Positions 1 to 9,685 of a stretch of DNA of 64,000 nucleotides are shown one piece after another. This stretch comes from Haematococcus lacustris (lineage: Eukaryota > Chlorophyta > Chlorophyceae > Chlamydomonadales > Haematococcaceae): NCBI GenBank assembly GCA_030144725.1, contig JASKMD010000026.1, positions 4,772,552-4,836,551 on the forward strand, read 5' to 3'. How positions within the stretch are numbered: the first letter of the stretch is position 1; each line of letters opens with the position of its first letter. Position numbers and translations under genes: made by a program. The notes beneath the pieces are model-generated. The model was not told the origin of the DNA and did no database searches. It saw only the letters and a list, made by a program, of their open reading frames with translations.

Positions 1-1557
1 GGGCAGGAGCAAGGAGGAGCCAGGGCGGTTGGCAGGGGAGGGGGGCGGGCAAGGGGGCGGGGCGGGGGCAGGGGGCGAGGGCGTGGAGGAGGTGGAGGGC
101 GTAGGGGAGCAGGGGGCGGGGCGGGAGGGCAGGCTGCCGACCCAGCTGACGAGGGGCCTGGCACCTGGCCTAAGGAGGAGTGGCTCTTGGGCCCCTGGGC
201 TCACCTGCAGCTGGACCCTCAGGTGTGGGGCATGGGCTCCACCACCCTGCTGGACTTCTCTGTCAAGCATGCCAGGGTGCGCCTCCACCAGCTCCAGCGC
301 GTCAGTGCCGACCCCCTCTATCCACCCAGTGGGGGCCTGTGGCCAGCGCTGTGGGGTGTGCGCCCCCCCCGGGCAGCGGGCGAGCCGGAAGTGGCAGCAG
401 TGGCTGATGGGGCCCTGAGGGAGCTGGAGCTCAAGTGGGAGGCCAGCGCGCAGCAGGTGGCAGGCCAGGGGGCAGCGGGGGAGCGGGAGCAGCAGGGCAG
501 GGATGTGGAGGAGCGGCTCCCCGAGGAGGTGCAGGGCAGCCAACCGCCTCGCTGGCTTGACACCTCCGCCAGGGCGCACCAGCGACCCTCGCCGCAGATG
601 AGGGCGGCCCAGCAGGCTGAGCGGCAGCTGGAGGCCCAGCAGCGGCGTGGGGGCAGGCAGCCAGTTGCTCAGCCCGCCCCCCGGGCCGACACCGTGGACC
701 AGCTGGCTGTGGGTGTCCAGGCGGGCCAGCCGTGTGCGAAGGTGTGGAAGGAGCTGCTAGACCCCACCCTCCGTCGGGAGCATGTCATCGTGGCCTGGCG
801 GGTGCTTCACGCCAGCCTCATGGTCGGGGCTTTGTGGGGCCACATCCTCAAGGGTACGGCTGCCCCGGGCTCTTCCGCCTGCCGCTTCTGCCAGCCGGGG
901 CACTTGGAGACCCTCACCCACGCCTTCCTGACCTGCCCCGCCGTGGTCCCAGCCTGGGAGTGGGTGCTGGACGTGTACGGCCACCTCACAGGCACCCGCC
1001 CCCCCTCAGGCGACGCCATGCTGCTCCTCAGTGGGCGCCCCACCTGCGGCGAGGCCCCCCCCTTTCAGCCCCCTGACAGCCTGCTGTGGCTGCGGCTGCG
1101 CGTTGCCTTCATGGGCGCAGTGTGGCGCCTCCGCAGCTCAGGGGCCGCTACAGCCCTGCAGCCACAACAGGTGGCGAGGCGGGTCGTGGAGGAGGTCATC
1201 TCCACCCTCACCACGGCCGTCAAGCGGGACTGGCATCGGGTGGGGCGCGACATCCGCGTGGGCCTCTGCGGCGCTGTGCCCTCCACCTGGTTCAAGGGAA
1301 AGGACCCGGAGCTGGACGCTGCCCACTTCGACCAGCTGTGGCCCGAGGCGTCGGGGGGCTGGTTTGCCAAGCAGCCTAGGAGGGAGCGGAGGGGAGGGCA
1401 GGAGGGGGCAGAGGGGAGGGTTGGGGCAGGAGGAGTGGAGGAGGAGAGGGCAGCAGGGAGGCCTAGGCATGGGGAGGGCAGGGCGCAGGGGGGGGGAGAG
1501 CTAGTGGTTCGCCTCTCCTTGCAGTGGCCTGTCCCCTTCCCCGTCGAGCCAGCCTGA
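1..1557 (+). CDS. LINE C-terminal ORF fragment, 5' end outside window (L copy 1)
   Basis: Frame 1 is open from the first base to a TGA at 1555-1557 and matches the complete L copy at 3433-5271 shifted by 3,714 bp. It begins inside the Gly/Arg-rich (RGG-like) stretch, so the start lies upstream of the window. A Cys-x2-Cys-x9-His-x4-Cys pattern at about 880-936 is followed by a Trp-rich helical region, typical of the zinc-binding domain after the reverse transcriptase in L1-like LINEs. No RT catalytic motif is present, so this is a C-terminal remnant. It could be expressed as a small protein, but nothing here shows that. A poly(A) tail follows at 2002-2012. Confidence 0.75.
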   Translation, partial: GQEQGGARAVGRGGGRARGRGGGRGRGRGGGGGRRGAGGGAGGQAADPADEGPGTWPKEEWLLGPWAHLQLDPQVWGMGSTTLLDFSVKHARVRLHQLQRVSADPLYPPSGGLWPALWGVRPPRAAGEPEVAAVADGALRELELKWEASAQQVAGQGAAGEREQQGRDVEERLPEEVQGSQPPRWLDTSARAHQRPSPQMRAAQQAERQLEAQQRRGGRQPVAQPAPRADTVDQLAVGVQAGQPCAKVWKELLDPTLRREHVIVAWRVLHASLMVGALWGHILKGTAAPGSSACRFCQPGHLETLTHAFLTCPAVVPAWEWVLDVYGHLTGTRPPSGDAMLLLSGRPTCGEAPPFQPPDSLLWLRLRVAFMGAVWRLRSSGAATALQPQQVARRVVEEVISTLTTAVKRDWHRVGRDIRVGLCGAVPSTWFKGKDPELDAAHFDQLWPEASGGWFAKQPRRERRGGQEGAEGRVGAGGVEEERAAGRPRHGEGRAQGGGELVVRLSLQWPVPFPVEPA

Positions 1558-2012
1558 GCTGCAGGGTTGCTGCTGGGGGCTTAGGGCGTTCGGTGGGTGG
1601 GGTGGGCTAGGCTTCGGGGGGCTGTCTGGGTGTCAGGGGACCGGGGGCTTAGGTGGTCTTGGTTTGAGCGTTGGGGGTAGGGTTCTCGGTTTCAGGTCGA
1701 GGGGCGGAACTTAGGCTCGTTTGGGTAGTTTTGTGGGGAGGGTATGGGGAGGTTCTGGGGAGGTGAACTAGGGTGGAGGGCGTTGGTGTGGGGGAGTGTC
1801 TTGACGTTGTCCTAGGGAGGGGGTTGCTTGGGTTGTGTGGACCTTTGCATGTGGGGTGTGGACCTTCGCTTGGGGTGTGTGGACCGCTGTGTGTGGGTGG
1901 GGTGCTTGGGGTTCGTGTATGAGGGAACCTTGTTTTGTAGTAGTCTTCTCTTTTCATCTTTTCTTTAGTCTCACTCTCTCTCTTGTAATGCTCCTCCATT
2001 GAAAAAAAAAAA
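1558..2012 (+). other. 3' UTR and poly(A) tail of L copy 1
   Basis: This is G/T-rich non-coding sequence after the L stop codon, then a pyrimidine-rich stretch (about 1930-1990) and an 11-A run at 2002-2012. Directly after the A run the sequence continues as S-unit DNA. The poly(A) end marks this as a retrotransposed 3' end rather than a simple genomic duplication. Confidence 0.8.
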
Positions 2013-3441
2013 TTGGTGGACGGCCTCCAGCCTTCACAGCCTGAATGGGAGTGCCTGAGGGTTGCGCCTGGGGTGGGGTTTGTGATGCGGCGCACCCCCA
2101 TGCTCCCGCCCTCCCACTGGGTGGGCCCCAACGGCCGCCTCTGCCCCCCTAGACCCCACAGGGCGTCAGCCCCTTGGGGCTTTCCGGGTGGAGGAAGGGG
2201 CGGCCTGGGAGCCAGCTGCGGTGCCCCGGCTCAACAAGCCCAGCTTCAGGCTGACACTGGAGGAGCAGGCCACCCACCTCCACCCTCTACCCGCCCAGCC
2301 TCACGAGGCGCAGGAGCAGGCTCAAGGGTGCCGACCCCCTCTACCCACCCAGTGGGGACCTGTGGCCTGCGCTGAGGGGCGTGCGCCCCCCCGGGGCAGC
2401 GGGAGACCCGGAGGTGACAGCGATGGCTGATGGGGCCCTGAGGGGTATGGAGCACATGTGGGAGGCCGGCGCGCAGCAGGTGGCAGGCCAGGGGGCAGCG
2501 GGCGAGCGGGAGCAGCAGGGCAGGGAAGAGGAGGGGTGGCTCCCCGAGGAGGTGCAGGGCAGCCAGCCGCCCCGCTGGCTGGACACTTCCGCCAGGGCCT
2601 GCCCGCGGCCTTCTCGGGAGGAGAGGTTCAAGTGCAAGGACCCGGAGCTGGACGCTGCCCACTTCGACCAGCTGTGGCCCAAGGCGTCGTGGGGCTGGTT
2701 TTCCAAGCAGCCTAGGAGGGAGCGGAGGGGAGAGCAGGAGGGGGCAGAGGGGAGGGTTGGGGCAGGAGGAGTGGAGGAGGGGAGGGCAGAAGGGAGGCCT
2801 AGGCAGGGGGAGGTCAGGGCACAGGGTGGGGGTGAGCTGGTGGTTCGCCTCTCCTTGCAGTGGTCCGTCCCCTTCCCCGTCGAGCCAGCCTGAGCAACAG
2901 GGTTGCTGTTGGGGGCTTAGTGCGTTCCTTGGGTGGGGTGGGCTATGCCTCGGGGTTCTGTCTGGGTGTCGGGGGACCAGGGGCTTAGGTGGTCTTTGTT
3001 CGAGTGTTGGGGGTAGGGTTCTAGGTTTCAGGTCGGGGCTGGGCTTAAACTCGTGTGGGTAGTTTTGTGAGGAGGAGTTGTCCTAGGTAGGGGTATGCTT
3101 GTGGGGTGTGGGCACCGGGTCATCACCGACCCCACCGCCCCCCCCTCGCGATGCTTAAGCCAGCGGCTGCAAGCTCACGTGGCGGCCCTGGCTCATCTTA
3201 AGCTGTTCCGGACAGTGCCCCCGGCTGGCCAGTCCTTCTTCTCAGTGCTTGCGGAGCCGCTGTGGTACACCCCGCAAGTCCGCTTGAACCCGGCAGCAAG
3301 GGATGCGGCAGCTGAGCAGGGTTGGACCCACGTCGTTTATGTGCGGGACGCCTCACACCTGCCCCAGCTAGAGAGGCGACCCGCTGGGCTGCTGACCTGG
3401 TCAAAGCTTGCCTCCCCGAGCCCTGGCAGGGCATGGTGGAC
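2013..3441 (+). pseudogene. Decayed LINE C-terminal fragment (S unit 1)
   Basis: This is homologous to the L copies but lacks the segment coding for the CCHC finger; the reading jumps from the 'DTSARA' region to the 'KDPELDAAHFDQLWP' region. The frame changes several times, for example by an extra C in the C run near 2145. It ends in a shortened 3' UTR without poly(A), which fuses near 3095-3120 to upstream coding sequence for a LINE post-RT region (residues 'EPLWYTPQV' at about 3250-3290). It is the B-type monomer of the satellite that fills 19258-54107. No functional product is expected. Confidence 0.8.
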
Positions 3442-5271
3442 CGCCTCCAGCCTTCACAGCCTTTGGGTTTTGTGATGCGGCGCACCCCCCTGCTCCAGCC
3501 CTCCCACTGGGTGGGCCCCAACGGCCGCCTCTACCCCCTAGACCCCACAGGGCAGGGGCCCCTAGGGGCTTTCTGGGCGGAGGGAGGGGCGGCCTGGGAG
3601 CCAGCTGCGGTGGCCCGCCTCAACAAGCCCAGCTACAGGCTAACTCCGGAGGAGCGAGCCACCCACCTCCGCCCTCTACCCGCCCAGCATCACGTGGCGC
3701 AGGAGCAGGCTCAAGGGCAGGAGCAAGGAGGAGCCAGGGCGGTTGGCAGGGGAGGGGGGCGGGCAAGGGGGCGGGGCGGGGGCAGGGGGCGAGGGCGTGG
3801 AGGAGGTGGAGGGCGTAGGGGAGCAGGGGGCGGGGCGGGAGGGCAGGCTGCCGACCCAGCTGACGAGGGGCCTGGCACCTGGCCTAAGGAGGAGTGGCTC
3901 TTGGGCCCCTGGGCTCACCTGCAGCTGGACCCTCAGGTGTGGGGCATGGGCTCCACCACCCTGCTGGACTTCTCTGTCAAGCATGCCAGGGTGCGCCTCC
4001 ACCAGCTCCAGCGCGTCAGTGCCGACCCCCTCTATCCACCCAGTGGGGGCCTGTGGCCAGCGCTGTGGGGTGTGCGCCCCCCCCGGGCAGCGGGCGAGCC
4101 GGAAGTGGCAGCAGTGGCTGATGGGGCCCTGAGGGAGCTGGAGCTCAAGTGGGAGGCCAGCGCGCAGCAGGTGGCAGGCCAGGGGGCAGCGGGGGAGCGG
4201 GAGCAGCAGGGCAGGGATGTGGAGGAGCGGCTCCCCGAGGAGGTGCAGGGCAGCCAACCGCCTCGCTGGCTTGACACCTCCGCCAGGGCGCACCAGCGAC
4301 CCTCGCCGCAGATGAGGGCGGCCCAGCAGGCTGAGCGGCAGCTGGAGGCCCAGCAGCGGCGTGGGGGCAGGCAGCCAGTTGCTCAGCCCGCCCCCCGGGC
4401 CGACACCGTGGACCAGCTGGCTGTGGGTGTCCAGGCGGGCCAGCCGTGTGCGAAGGTGTGGAAGGAGCTGCTAGACCCCACCCTCCGTCGGGAGCATGTC
4501 ATCGTGGCCTGGCGGGTGCTTCACGCCAGCCTCATGGTCGGGGCTTTGTGGGGCCACATCCTCAAGGGTACGGCTGCCCCGGGCTCTTCCGCCTGCCGCT
4601 TCTGCCAGCCGGGGCACTTGGAGACCCTCACCCACGCCTTCCTGACCTGCCCCGCCGTGGTCCCAGCCTGGGAGTGGGTGCTGGACGTGTACGGCCACCT
4701 CACAGGCACCCGCCCCCCCTCAGGCGACGCCATGCTGCTCCTCAGTGGGCGCCCCACCTGCGGCGAGGCCCCCCCCTTTCAGCCCCCTGACAGCCTGCTG
4801 TGGCTGCGGCTGCGCGTTGCCTTCATGGGCGCAGTGTGGCGCCTCCGCAGCTCAGGGGCCGCTACAGCCCTGCAGCCACAACAGGTGGCGAGGCGGGTCG
4901 TGGAGGAGGTCATCTCCACCCTCACCACGGCCGTCAAGCGGGACTGGCATCGGGTGGGGCGCGACATCCGCGTGGGCCTCTGCGGCGCTGTGCCCTCCAC
5001 CTGGTTCAAGGGAAAGGACCCGGAGCTGGACGCTGCCCACTTCGACCAGCTGTGGCCCGAGGCGTCGGGGGGCTGGTTTGCCAAGCAGCCTAGGAGGGAG
5101 CGGAGGGGAGGGCAGGAGGGGGCAGAGGGGAGGGTTGGGGCAGGAGGAGTGGAGGAGGAGAGGGCAGCAGGGAGGCCTAGGCATGGGGAGGGCAGGGCGC
5201 AGGGGGGGGGAGAGCTAGTGGTTCGCCTCTCCTTGCAGTGGCCTGTCCCCTTCCCCGTCGAGCCAGCCTGA
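3433..5271 (+). CDS. LINE C-terminal ORF with RGG repeats and CCHC zinc finger (L copy 2, complete)
   Basis: I chose ATG 3433 (612 codons); the frame stays open upstream to 3322 but only through non-ATG codons. Order seen: short N-terminal segment; Gly/Arg-rich RGG-like stretch (about 3730-3850); Gln/Arg/Ala-rich low-complexity region (4140-4400); CCHC zinc finger Cys-x2-Cys-x9-His-x4-Cys (4594-4650); Trp-containing helical region; basic, Gly-rich C-terminus. The finger and its Trp-rich follow-on resemble the zinc-binding domain found after RT in L1-like LINEs. RGG stretches usually bind RNA. No endonuclease or RT is present, so it cannot move by itself. The 5' junction falls at the position homologous to the adjoining S unit. 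Either a dead 3' fragment or a relict that still makes an RNA-binding protein; I favour dead. Confidence 0.7.
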   Translation: MVDRLQPSQPLGFVMRRTPLLQPSHWVGPNGRLYPLDPTGQGPLGAFWAEGGAAWEPAAVARLNKPSYRLTPEERATHLRPLPAQHHVAQEQAQGQEQGGARAVGRGGGRARGRGGGRGRGRGGGGGRRGAGGGAGGQAADPADEGPGTWPKEEWLLGPWAHLQLDPQVWGMGSTTLLDFSVKHARVRLHQLQRVSADPLYPPSGGLWPALWGVRPPRAAGEPEVAAVADGALRELELKWEASAQQVAGQGAAGEREQQGRDVEERLPEEVQGSQPPRWLDTSARAHQRPSPQMRAAQQAERQLEAQQRRGGRQPVAQPAPRADTVDQLAVGVQAGQPCAKVWKELLDPTLRREHVIVAWRVLHASLMVGALWGHILKGTAAPGSSACRFCQPGHLETLTHAFLTCPAVVPAWEWVLDVYGHLTGTRPPSGDAMLLLSGRPTCGEAPPFQPPDSLLWLRLRVAFMGAVWRLRSSGAATALQPQQVARRVVEEVISTLTTAVKRDWHRVGRDIRVGLCGAVPSTWFKGKDPELDAAHFDQLWPEASGGWFAKQPRRERRGGQEGAEGRVGAGGVEEERAAGRPRHGEGRAQGGGELVVRLSLQWPVPFPVEPA

Positions 5272-5726
5272 GCTGCAGGGTTGCTGCTGGGGGCTTAGGG
5301 CGTTCGGTGGGTGGGGTGGGCTAGGCTTCGGGGGGCTGTCTGGGTGTCAGGGGACCGGGGGCTTAGGTGGTCTTGGTTTGAGCGTTGGGGGTAGGGTTCT
5401 CGGTTTCAGGTCGAGGGGCGGAACTTAGGCTCGTTTGGGTAGTTTTGTGGGGAGGGTATGGGGAGGTTCTGGGGAGGTGAACTAGGGTGGAGGGCGTTGG
5501 TGTGGGGGAGTGTCTTGACGTTGTCCTAGGGAGGGGGTTGCTTGGGTTGTGTGGACCTTTGCATGTGGGGTGTGGACCTTCGCTTGGGGTGTGTGGACCG
5601 CTGTGTGTGGGTGGGGTGCTTGGGGTTCGTGTATGAGGGAACCTTGTTTTGTAGTAGTCTTCTCTTTTCATCTTTTCTTTAGTCTCACTCTCTCTCTTGT
5701 AATGCTCCTCCATTGAAAAAAAAAAA
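5272..5726 (+). other. 3' UTR and poly(A) tail of L copy 2
   Basis: Same structure as the 3' UTR of L copy 1, ending in 11 A at 5716-5726. S-unit DNA resumes immediately with TTGGTGGAC. No gene is seen in this stretch. Confidence 0.8.
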
Positions 5727-7067
5727 TTGGTGGACGGCCTCCAGCCTTCACAGCCTGAATGGGAGTGCCTGAGGGTTGCGCCTGGGGTGGGGTTTGTGAT
5801 GCGGCGCACCCCCATGCTCCCGCCCTCCCACTGGGTGGGCCCCAACGGCCGCCTCTGCCCCCCTAGACCCCACAGGGCGTCAGCCCCTTGGGGCTTTCCG
5901 GGTGGAGGAAGGGGCGGCCTGGGAGCCAGCTGCGGTGCCCCGGCTCAACAAGCCCAGCTTCAGGCTGACACTGGAGGAGCAGGCCACCCACCTCCACCCT
6001 CTACCCGCCCAGCCTCACGAGGCGCAGGAGCAGGCTCAAGGGTGCCGACCCCCTCTACCCACCCAGTGGGGACCTGTGGCCTGCGCTGAGGGGCGTGCGC
6101 CCCCCCGGGGCAGCGGGAGACCCGGAGGTGACAGCGATGGCTGATGGGGCCCTGAGGGGTATGGAGCACATGTGGGAGGCCGGCGCGCAGCAGGTGGCAG
6201 GCCAGGGGGCAGCGGGCGAGCGGGAGCAGCAGGGCAGGGAAGAGGAGGGGTGGCTCCCCGAGGAGGTGCAGGGCAGCCAGCCGCCCCGCTGGCTGGACAC
6301 TTCCGCCAGGGCCTGCCCGCGGCCTTCTCGGGAGGAGAGGTTCAAGTGCAAGGACCCGGAGCTGGACGCTGCCCACTTCGACCAGCTGTGGCCCAAGGCG
6401 TCGTGGGGCTGGTTTTCCAAGCAGCCTAGGAGGGAGCGGAGGGGAGAGCAGGAGGGGGCAGAGGGGAGGGTTGGGGCAGGAGGAGTGGAGGAGGGGAGGG
6501 CAGAAGGGAGGCCTAGGCAGGGGGAGGTCAGGGCACAGGGTGGGGGTGAGCTGGTGGTTCGCCTCTCCTTGCAGTGGTCCGTCCCCTTCCCCGTCGAGCC
6601 AGCCTGAGCAACAGGGTTGCTGTTGGGGGCTTAGTGCGTTCCTTGGGTGGGGTGGGCTATGCCTCGGGGTTCTGTCTGGGTGTCGGGGGACCAGGGGCTT
6701 AGGTGGTCTTTGTTCGAGTGTTGGGGGTAGGGTTCTAGGTTTCAGGTCGGGGCTGGGCTTAAACTCGTGTGGGTAGTTTTGTGAGGAGGAGTTGTCCTAG
6801 GTAGGGGTATGCTTGTGGGGTGTGGGCACCGGGTCATCACCGACCCCACCGCCCCCCCCTCGCGATGCTTAAGCCAGCGGCTGCAAGCTCACGTGGCGGC
6901 CCTGGCTCATCTTAAGCTGTTCCGGACAGTGCCCCCGGCTGGCCAGTCCTTCTTCTCAGTGCTTGCGGAGCCGCTGTGGTACACCCCGCAAGTCCGCTTG
7001 AACCCGGCAGCAAGGGATGCGGCAGCTGAGCAGGGTTGGACCCACGTCGTTTATGTGCGGGACGCCT
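5727..7067 (+). pseudogene. Decayed LINE C-terminal fragment (S unit 2)
   Basis: Copy of S unit 1 at +3,714 bp with the same B-type features and frame breaks. It is interrupted at 7067 by a SINE-like insertion and continues at 7681. The uninterrupted equivalent of the insertion site is visible at 3342-3360. Confidence 0.8.
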
Positions 7068-7668
7068 GGGGCTGGCGGTGAGGCACCTCCACGCGGTGGC
7101 CCTGGTAACAATCCGCGTTGACTTCGGTCGCACGGATTGGCTAAGCTACCTCACCACCGCACCCAGCGGTATATAAATCGGGATGCAACGGGAAAGCCTT
7201 CCCAGGCTTGAACGGGCACCGCTTTGTCCAACGGAATACAAATGAGGTCCGGGTGCCGCACACGACCGCTGCGGGTCATCGAGCTGTTGTGGAGTTGCTG
7301 GCGTCGTCAAGGAGGGAGCAGAGCTACCTCAACGCGGAACGTTGGCTGACAGCTGAAGTTTGGACTTTTGAAGCCTGAACTTCAGCTTTTAGTGCGACAT
7401 CCGGCGGACAAGGCTGGAATTGCTCTCGTCAACGAGGAGAAGAGATAAGGCCAGCTGCCGAGTGCACTAGTCTTTGCTCCTCTCATGCCTCTTTGTTTGC
7501 CTTGAGTGCTAGCTGTGGTCTGTGGCTACAGCTAGGGCAGCTTGATGGGGACATGTCCAGCCTGTGTCCAACGTTTGGAGGTGGGAGCAGGCCGCGCCAC
7601 AGGCGGAAGCTCCTCCCTTAATGCACGCCGGTTTGTACCGGAGTAGTTTCTTTCTTTCTTCTTTCTTT
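7068..7668 (+). mobile_element. SINE-like element, 601 bp, LINE-type 3' tail, 12-bp TSD
   Basis: A 601-bp insertion flanked by the direct repeat TGCGGGACGCCT (7056-7067 and 7669-7680); the empty site is present once at 3342-3353. It begins GGGGCTGGCGG and ends in a T/C-rich tail (TTTC/TTC repeats). It has no ORF of note. A TATA-like TATATAAAT lies at 7170-7178, so transcription may be Pol II. A convincing paired A/B box of a tRNA-derived SINE was not found. The last ~89 bp (7580-7668) match the 3' end of the LINE at 42923-43006, including the hairpin CCGGT-loop-ACCGG with a different loop. This indicates use of that LINE's reverse transcriptase. A second copy lies in reverse at 8467-9064. Confidence 0.85.
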
Positions 7669-7680
7669 TGCGGGACGCCT

Positions 7681-9604
7681 CACACCTGCCCCAGCTAGAG
7701 AGGCGACCCGCTGGGCTGCTGACCTGGTCAAAGCTTGCCTCCCCGAGCCCTGGCAGGGCATGGTGGACCGCCTCCAGCCTTCACAGCCTATGGGTTTTGT
7801 GATGCGGCGCACCCCCCTGCTCCAGCCCTCCCACTGGGTGGGCCCCAACGGCCGCCTCTACCCCCTAGACCCTACAGGGCAGGGGCCCCTAGGGGCTTTC
7901 TGGGCGGAGGGAGGGGCGGCCTGGGAGCCAGCTGCGGTGGCCCGCCTCAACAAGCCCAGCTACAGGCTAACTCCGGAGGAGCGAGCCACCCACCTCCGCC
8001 CTCTACCCGCCCAGCATCACGTGGCGCAGGAGCAGGCTCAAGGGCAGGAGCAAGGAGGAGCCAGGGCGGTTGGCAGGGGAGGGGGGCGGGCAAGGGGGCG
8101 GGGCGGGGGCAGGGGGCGAGGGCGTGGAGGAGGTGGAGGGCGTAGGGGAGCAGGGGGCGGGGCGGGAGGGCAGGCTGCCGACCCAGCTGACGAGGGGCCT
8201 GGCACCTGGCCTAAGGAGGAGTGGCTCTTGGGCCCCTGGGCTCACCTGCAGCTGGACCCTCAGGTGTGGGGCATGGGCTCCACCACCCTGCTGGACTTCT
8301 CGGTCAAGCATGCCAGGGTGCGCCTCCACCAGCTCCAGCGCGTCAGTGCCGACCCCCTCTATCCACCCAGTGGGGGCCTGTGGCCAGCGCTGTGGGGTGT
8401 GCGCCCCCCCCGGGCAGCGGGCGAGCCGGAAGTGGCAGCAGTGGCTGATGGGGCCCTGAGGGAGCTAGAAGAAGAAGAAAGAAAACTACTCCGGTACAAA
8501 CCGGCGTGCATTAAGGGAGGAGCTTCCACCTGTGGCGCGGCCTGCTCCCACCTCCAAACGTTGGACACAGGCTGGACATGTCCCCATCAAGCTGCCCTAG
8601 CTGTAGCCACAGACCACAGCTAGCACCCAAGGCAAACAAAGAGGCATGAGAGGAGCAAAGACTAGTGCACTCGGCAGCTGGCCTTATCTCTTCTCCTCGT
8701 TGACGAGAGCAATTCCAGCCTTGTCCGCCGAATGTCGCACTAAAAGCTGAAGTTAAGGCTCCAAAAGTCCAAACTTCAGCTGTCAGCCAACGTTCCGCGT
8801 TGAGGTAGCTCTGCTCCCTCCTTGACGACGCCAGCAACTCCACAACAGCTCGATGACCCGCAGCGGTCGTGTGCGGCACCCGGACCTCATTTGTATTCCG
8901 CTGGACAAAGCGGTGCCCGTTCAAGCCTGGGAAGGCTGTCCCGTTGCATCCCGATTTATATACCGCTGGGTGCGGTGGTGAGGTAGCTTAGCCAATCCGT
9001 GCGACCGAAGTCAACGCGGATTGTTACCAGGGCCACCGCGTGGAGGTGCCTCACCGCCAGCCCCCCTGAGGGAGCTGGAGCTCAAGTGGGAGGCCAGCGC
9101 GCAGCAGGTGGCAGGCCAGGGGGCAGCGGGGGAGCGGGAGCAGCAGGGCAGGGATGTGGAGGAGCGGCTCCCCGAGGAGGTGCAGGGCAGCCAACCGCCT
9201 CGCTGGCTTGACACCTCCGCCAGGGCGCACCAGCGACCCTCGCCGCAGATGAGGGCGGCCCAGCAGGCTGAGCGGCAGCTGGAGGCCCAGCAGCGGCGTG
9301 GGGGCAGGCAGCCAGTTGCTCAGCCCGCCCCCCGGGCCGACACCGTGGACCAGCTGGCTGTGGGTGTCCAGGCGGGCCAGCCGTGTGCGAAGGTGTGGAA
9401 GGAGCTGCTAGACCCCACCCTCCGTCGGGAGCATGTCATCGTGGCCTGGCGGGTGCTTCACGCCAGCCTCATGGTCGGGGCTTTGTGGGGCCACATCCTC
9501 AAGGGTACGGCTGCCCCGGGCTCTTCCGCCGGCCGCTTCTGCCAGCCGGGGCACTTGGAGACCCTCACCCACGCCTTCCTGACCTGCCCCGCCGTGGTCC
9601 CAGC
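7681..9604 (+). pseudogene. L copy 3, interrupted by SINE and truncated by retrotransposon
   Basis: Continuation of the S/L repeat. The L frame starts at ATG 7760, runs to 8466, is broken by the reverse SINE-like element (598 bp plus a 12-bp duplication, which shifts the frame by one) and resumes at 9077-9604. There the Ty3/gypsy element cuts it just after the zinc finger. The first Cys of the CCHC motif is changed to Gly (codon TGC to GGC near 9531), unlike copies 1 and 2. Non-functional on three counts. Confidence 0.85.
8467..9064 (-). mobile_element. SINE-like element, inverted copy, 598 bp, 12-bp TSD
   Basis: Reverse complement of the element at 7068-7668, a few percent diverged by eye. 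Flanking duplication CCTGAGGGAGCT at 8455-8466 and 9065-9076. The tail (read on the minus strand) is a TTTC/TTC run, and the same 3' hairpin and the TATATAAAT box are present. With the forward copy 800 bp away it forms a large inverted repeat pair. Its insertion into L copy 3 breaks that ORF. Confidence 0.85.
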
Positions 9605-9633
9605 TGTAAGGGCGCACTCCGCGTAGTCCTACG

Positions 9634-9685
9634 GGTTCCTAGCGCTGGTTCCTAGCGCTGGTTCCTAGCGCTGGTTCCTAGCGCT
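9634..9685 (+). repeat. Four 13-bp direct repeats in the LTR
   Basis: GGTTCCTAGCGCT is repeated four times head to tail, each containing the palindrome AGCGCT. The same array is in the right terminal repeat at 18107-18158. The position upstream of the TATA box is compatible with an enhancer-like U3 element; function not shown. Confidence 0.85.

Larger units (their letters stand above)
1..7067 (+). repeat. 3,714-bp higher-order tandem repeat (S unit + L copy)
   Basis: Bases 1-3353 recur at 3715-7067 with a constant offset of 3,714, and the lines I compared look identical. Each unit joins a decayed ~1.43-kb S segment (for example 2013-3441) to a ~2.28-kb poly(A)-ended L copy (for example 3442-5726). 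A third, interrupted copy continues at 7681-9604. Near-identity means either recent segmental duplication or an assembly duplication. The third copy differs by substitutions and insertions, so at least that one is independent. Confidence 0.9.

Noticed and set aside
1558..2000. Telomere-like G-rich repeats in the L 3' UTR
   Set aside because: G/T-rich, but no regular TTTAGGG or TTTTAGGG array is present.
3676..4293. Long minus-strand reading frame over the L copy (and its repeats)
   Set aside because: It mirrors the codon pattern of the GC-rich L ORF on the other strand, is Pro/Leu-rich without a motif, and is not kept in the decayed S units as a conserved protein.
7056..7680. Forward SINE-like element as a DNA transposon or MITE
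   Set aside because: No terminal inverted repeats; it has a simple-repeat tail, a 12-bp duplication and a LINE-matching 3' end.
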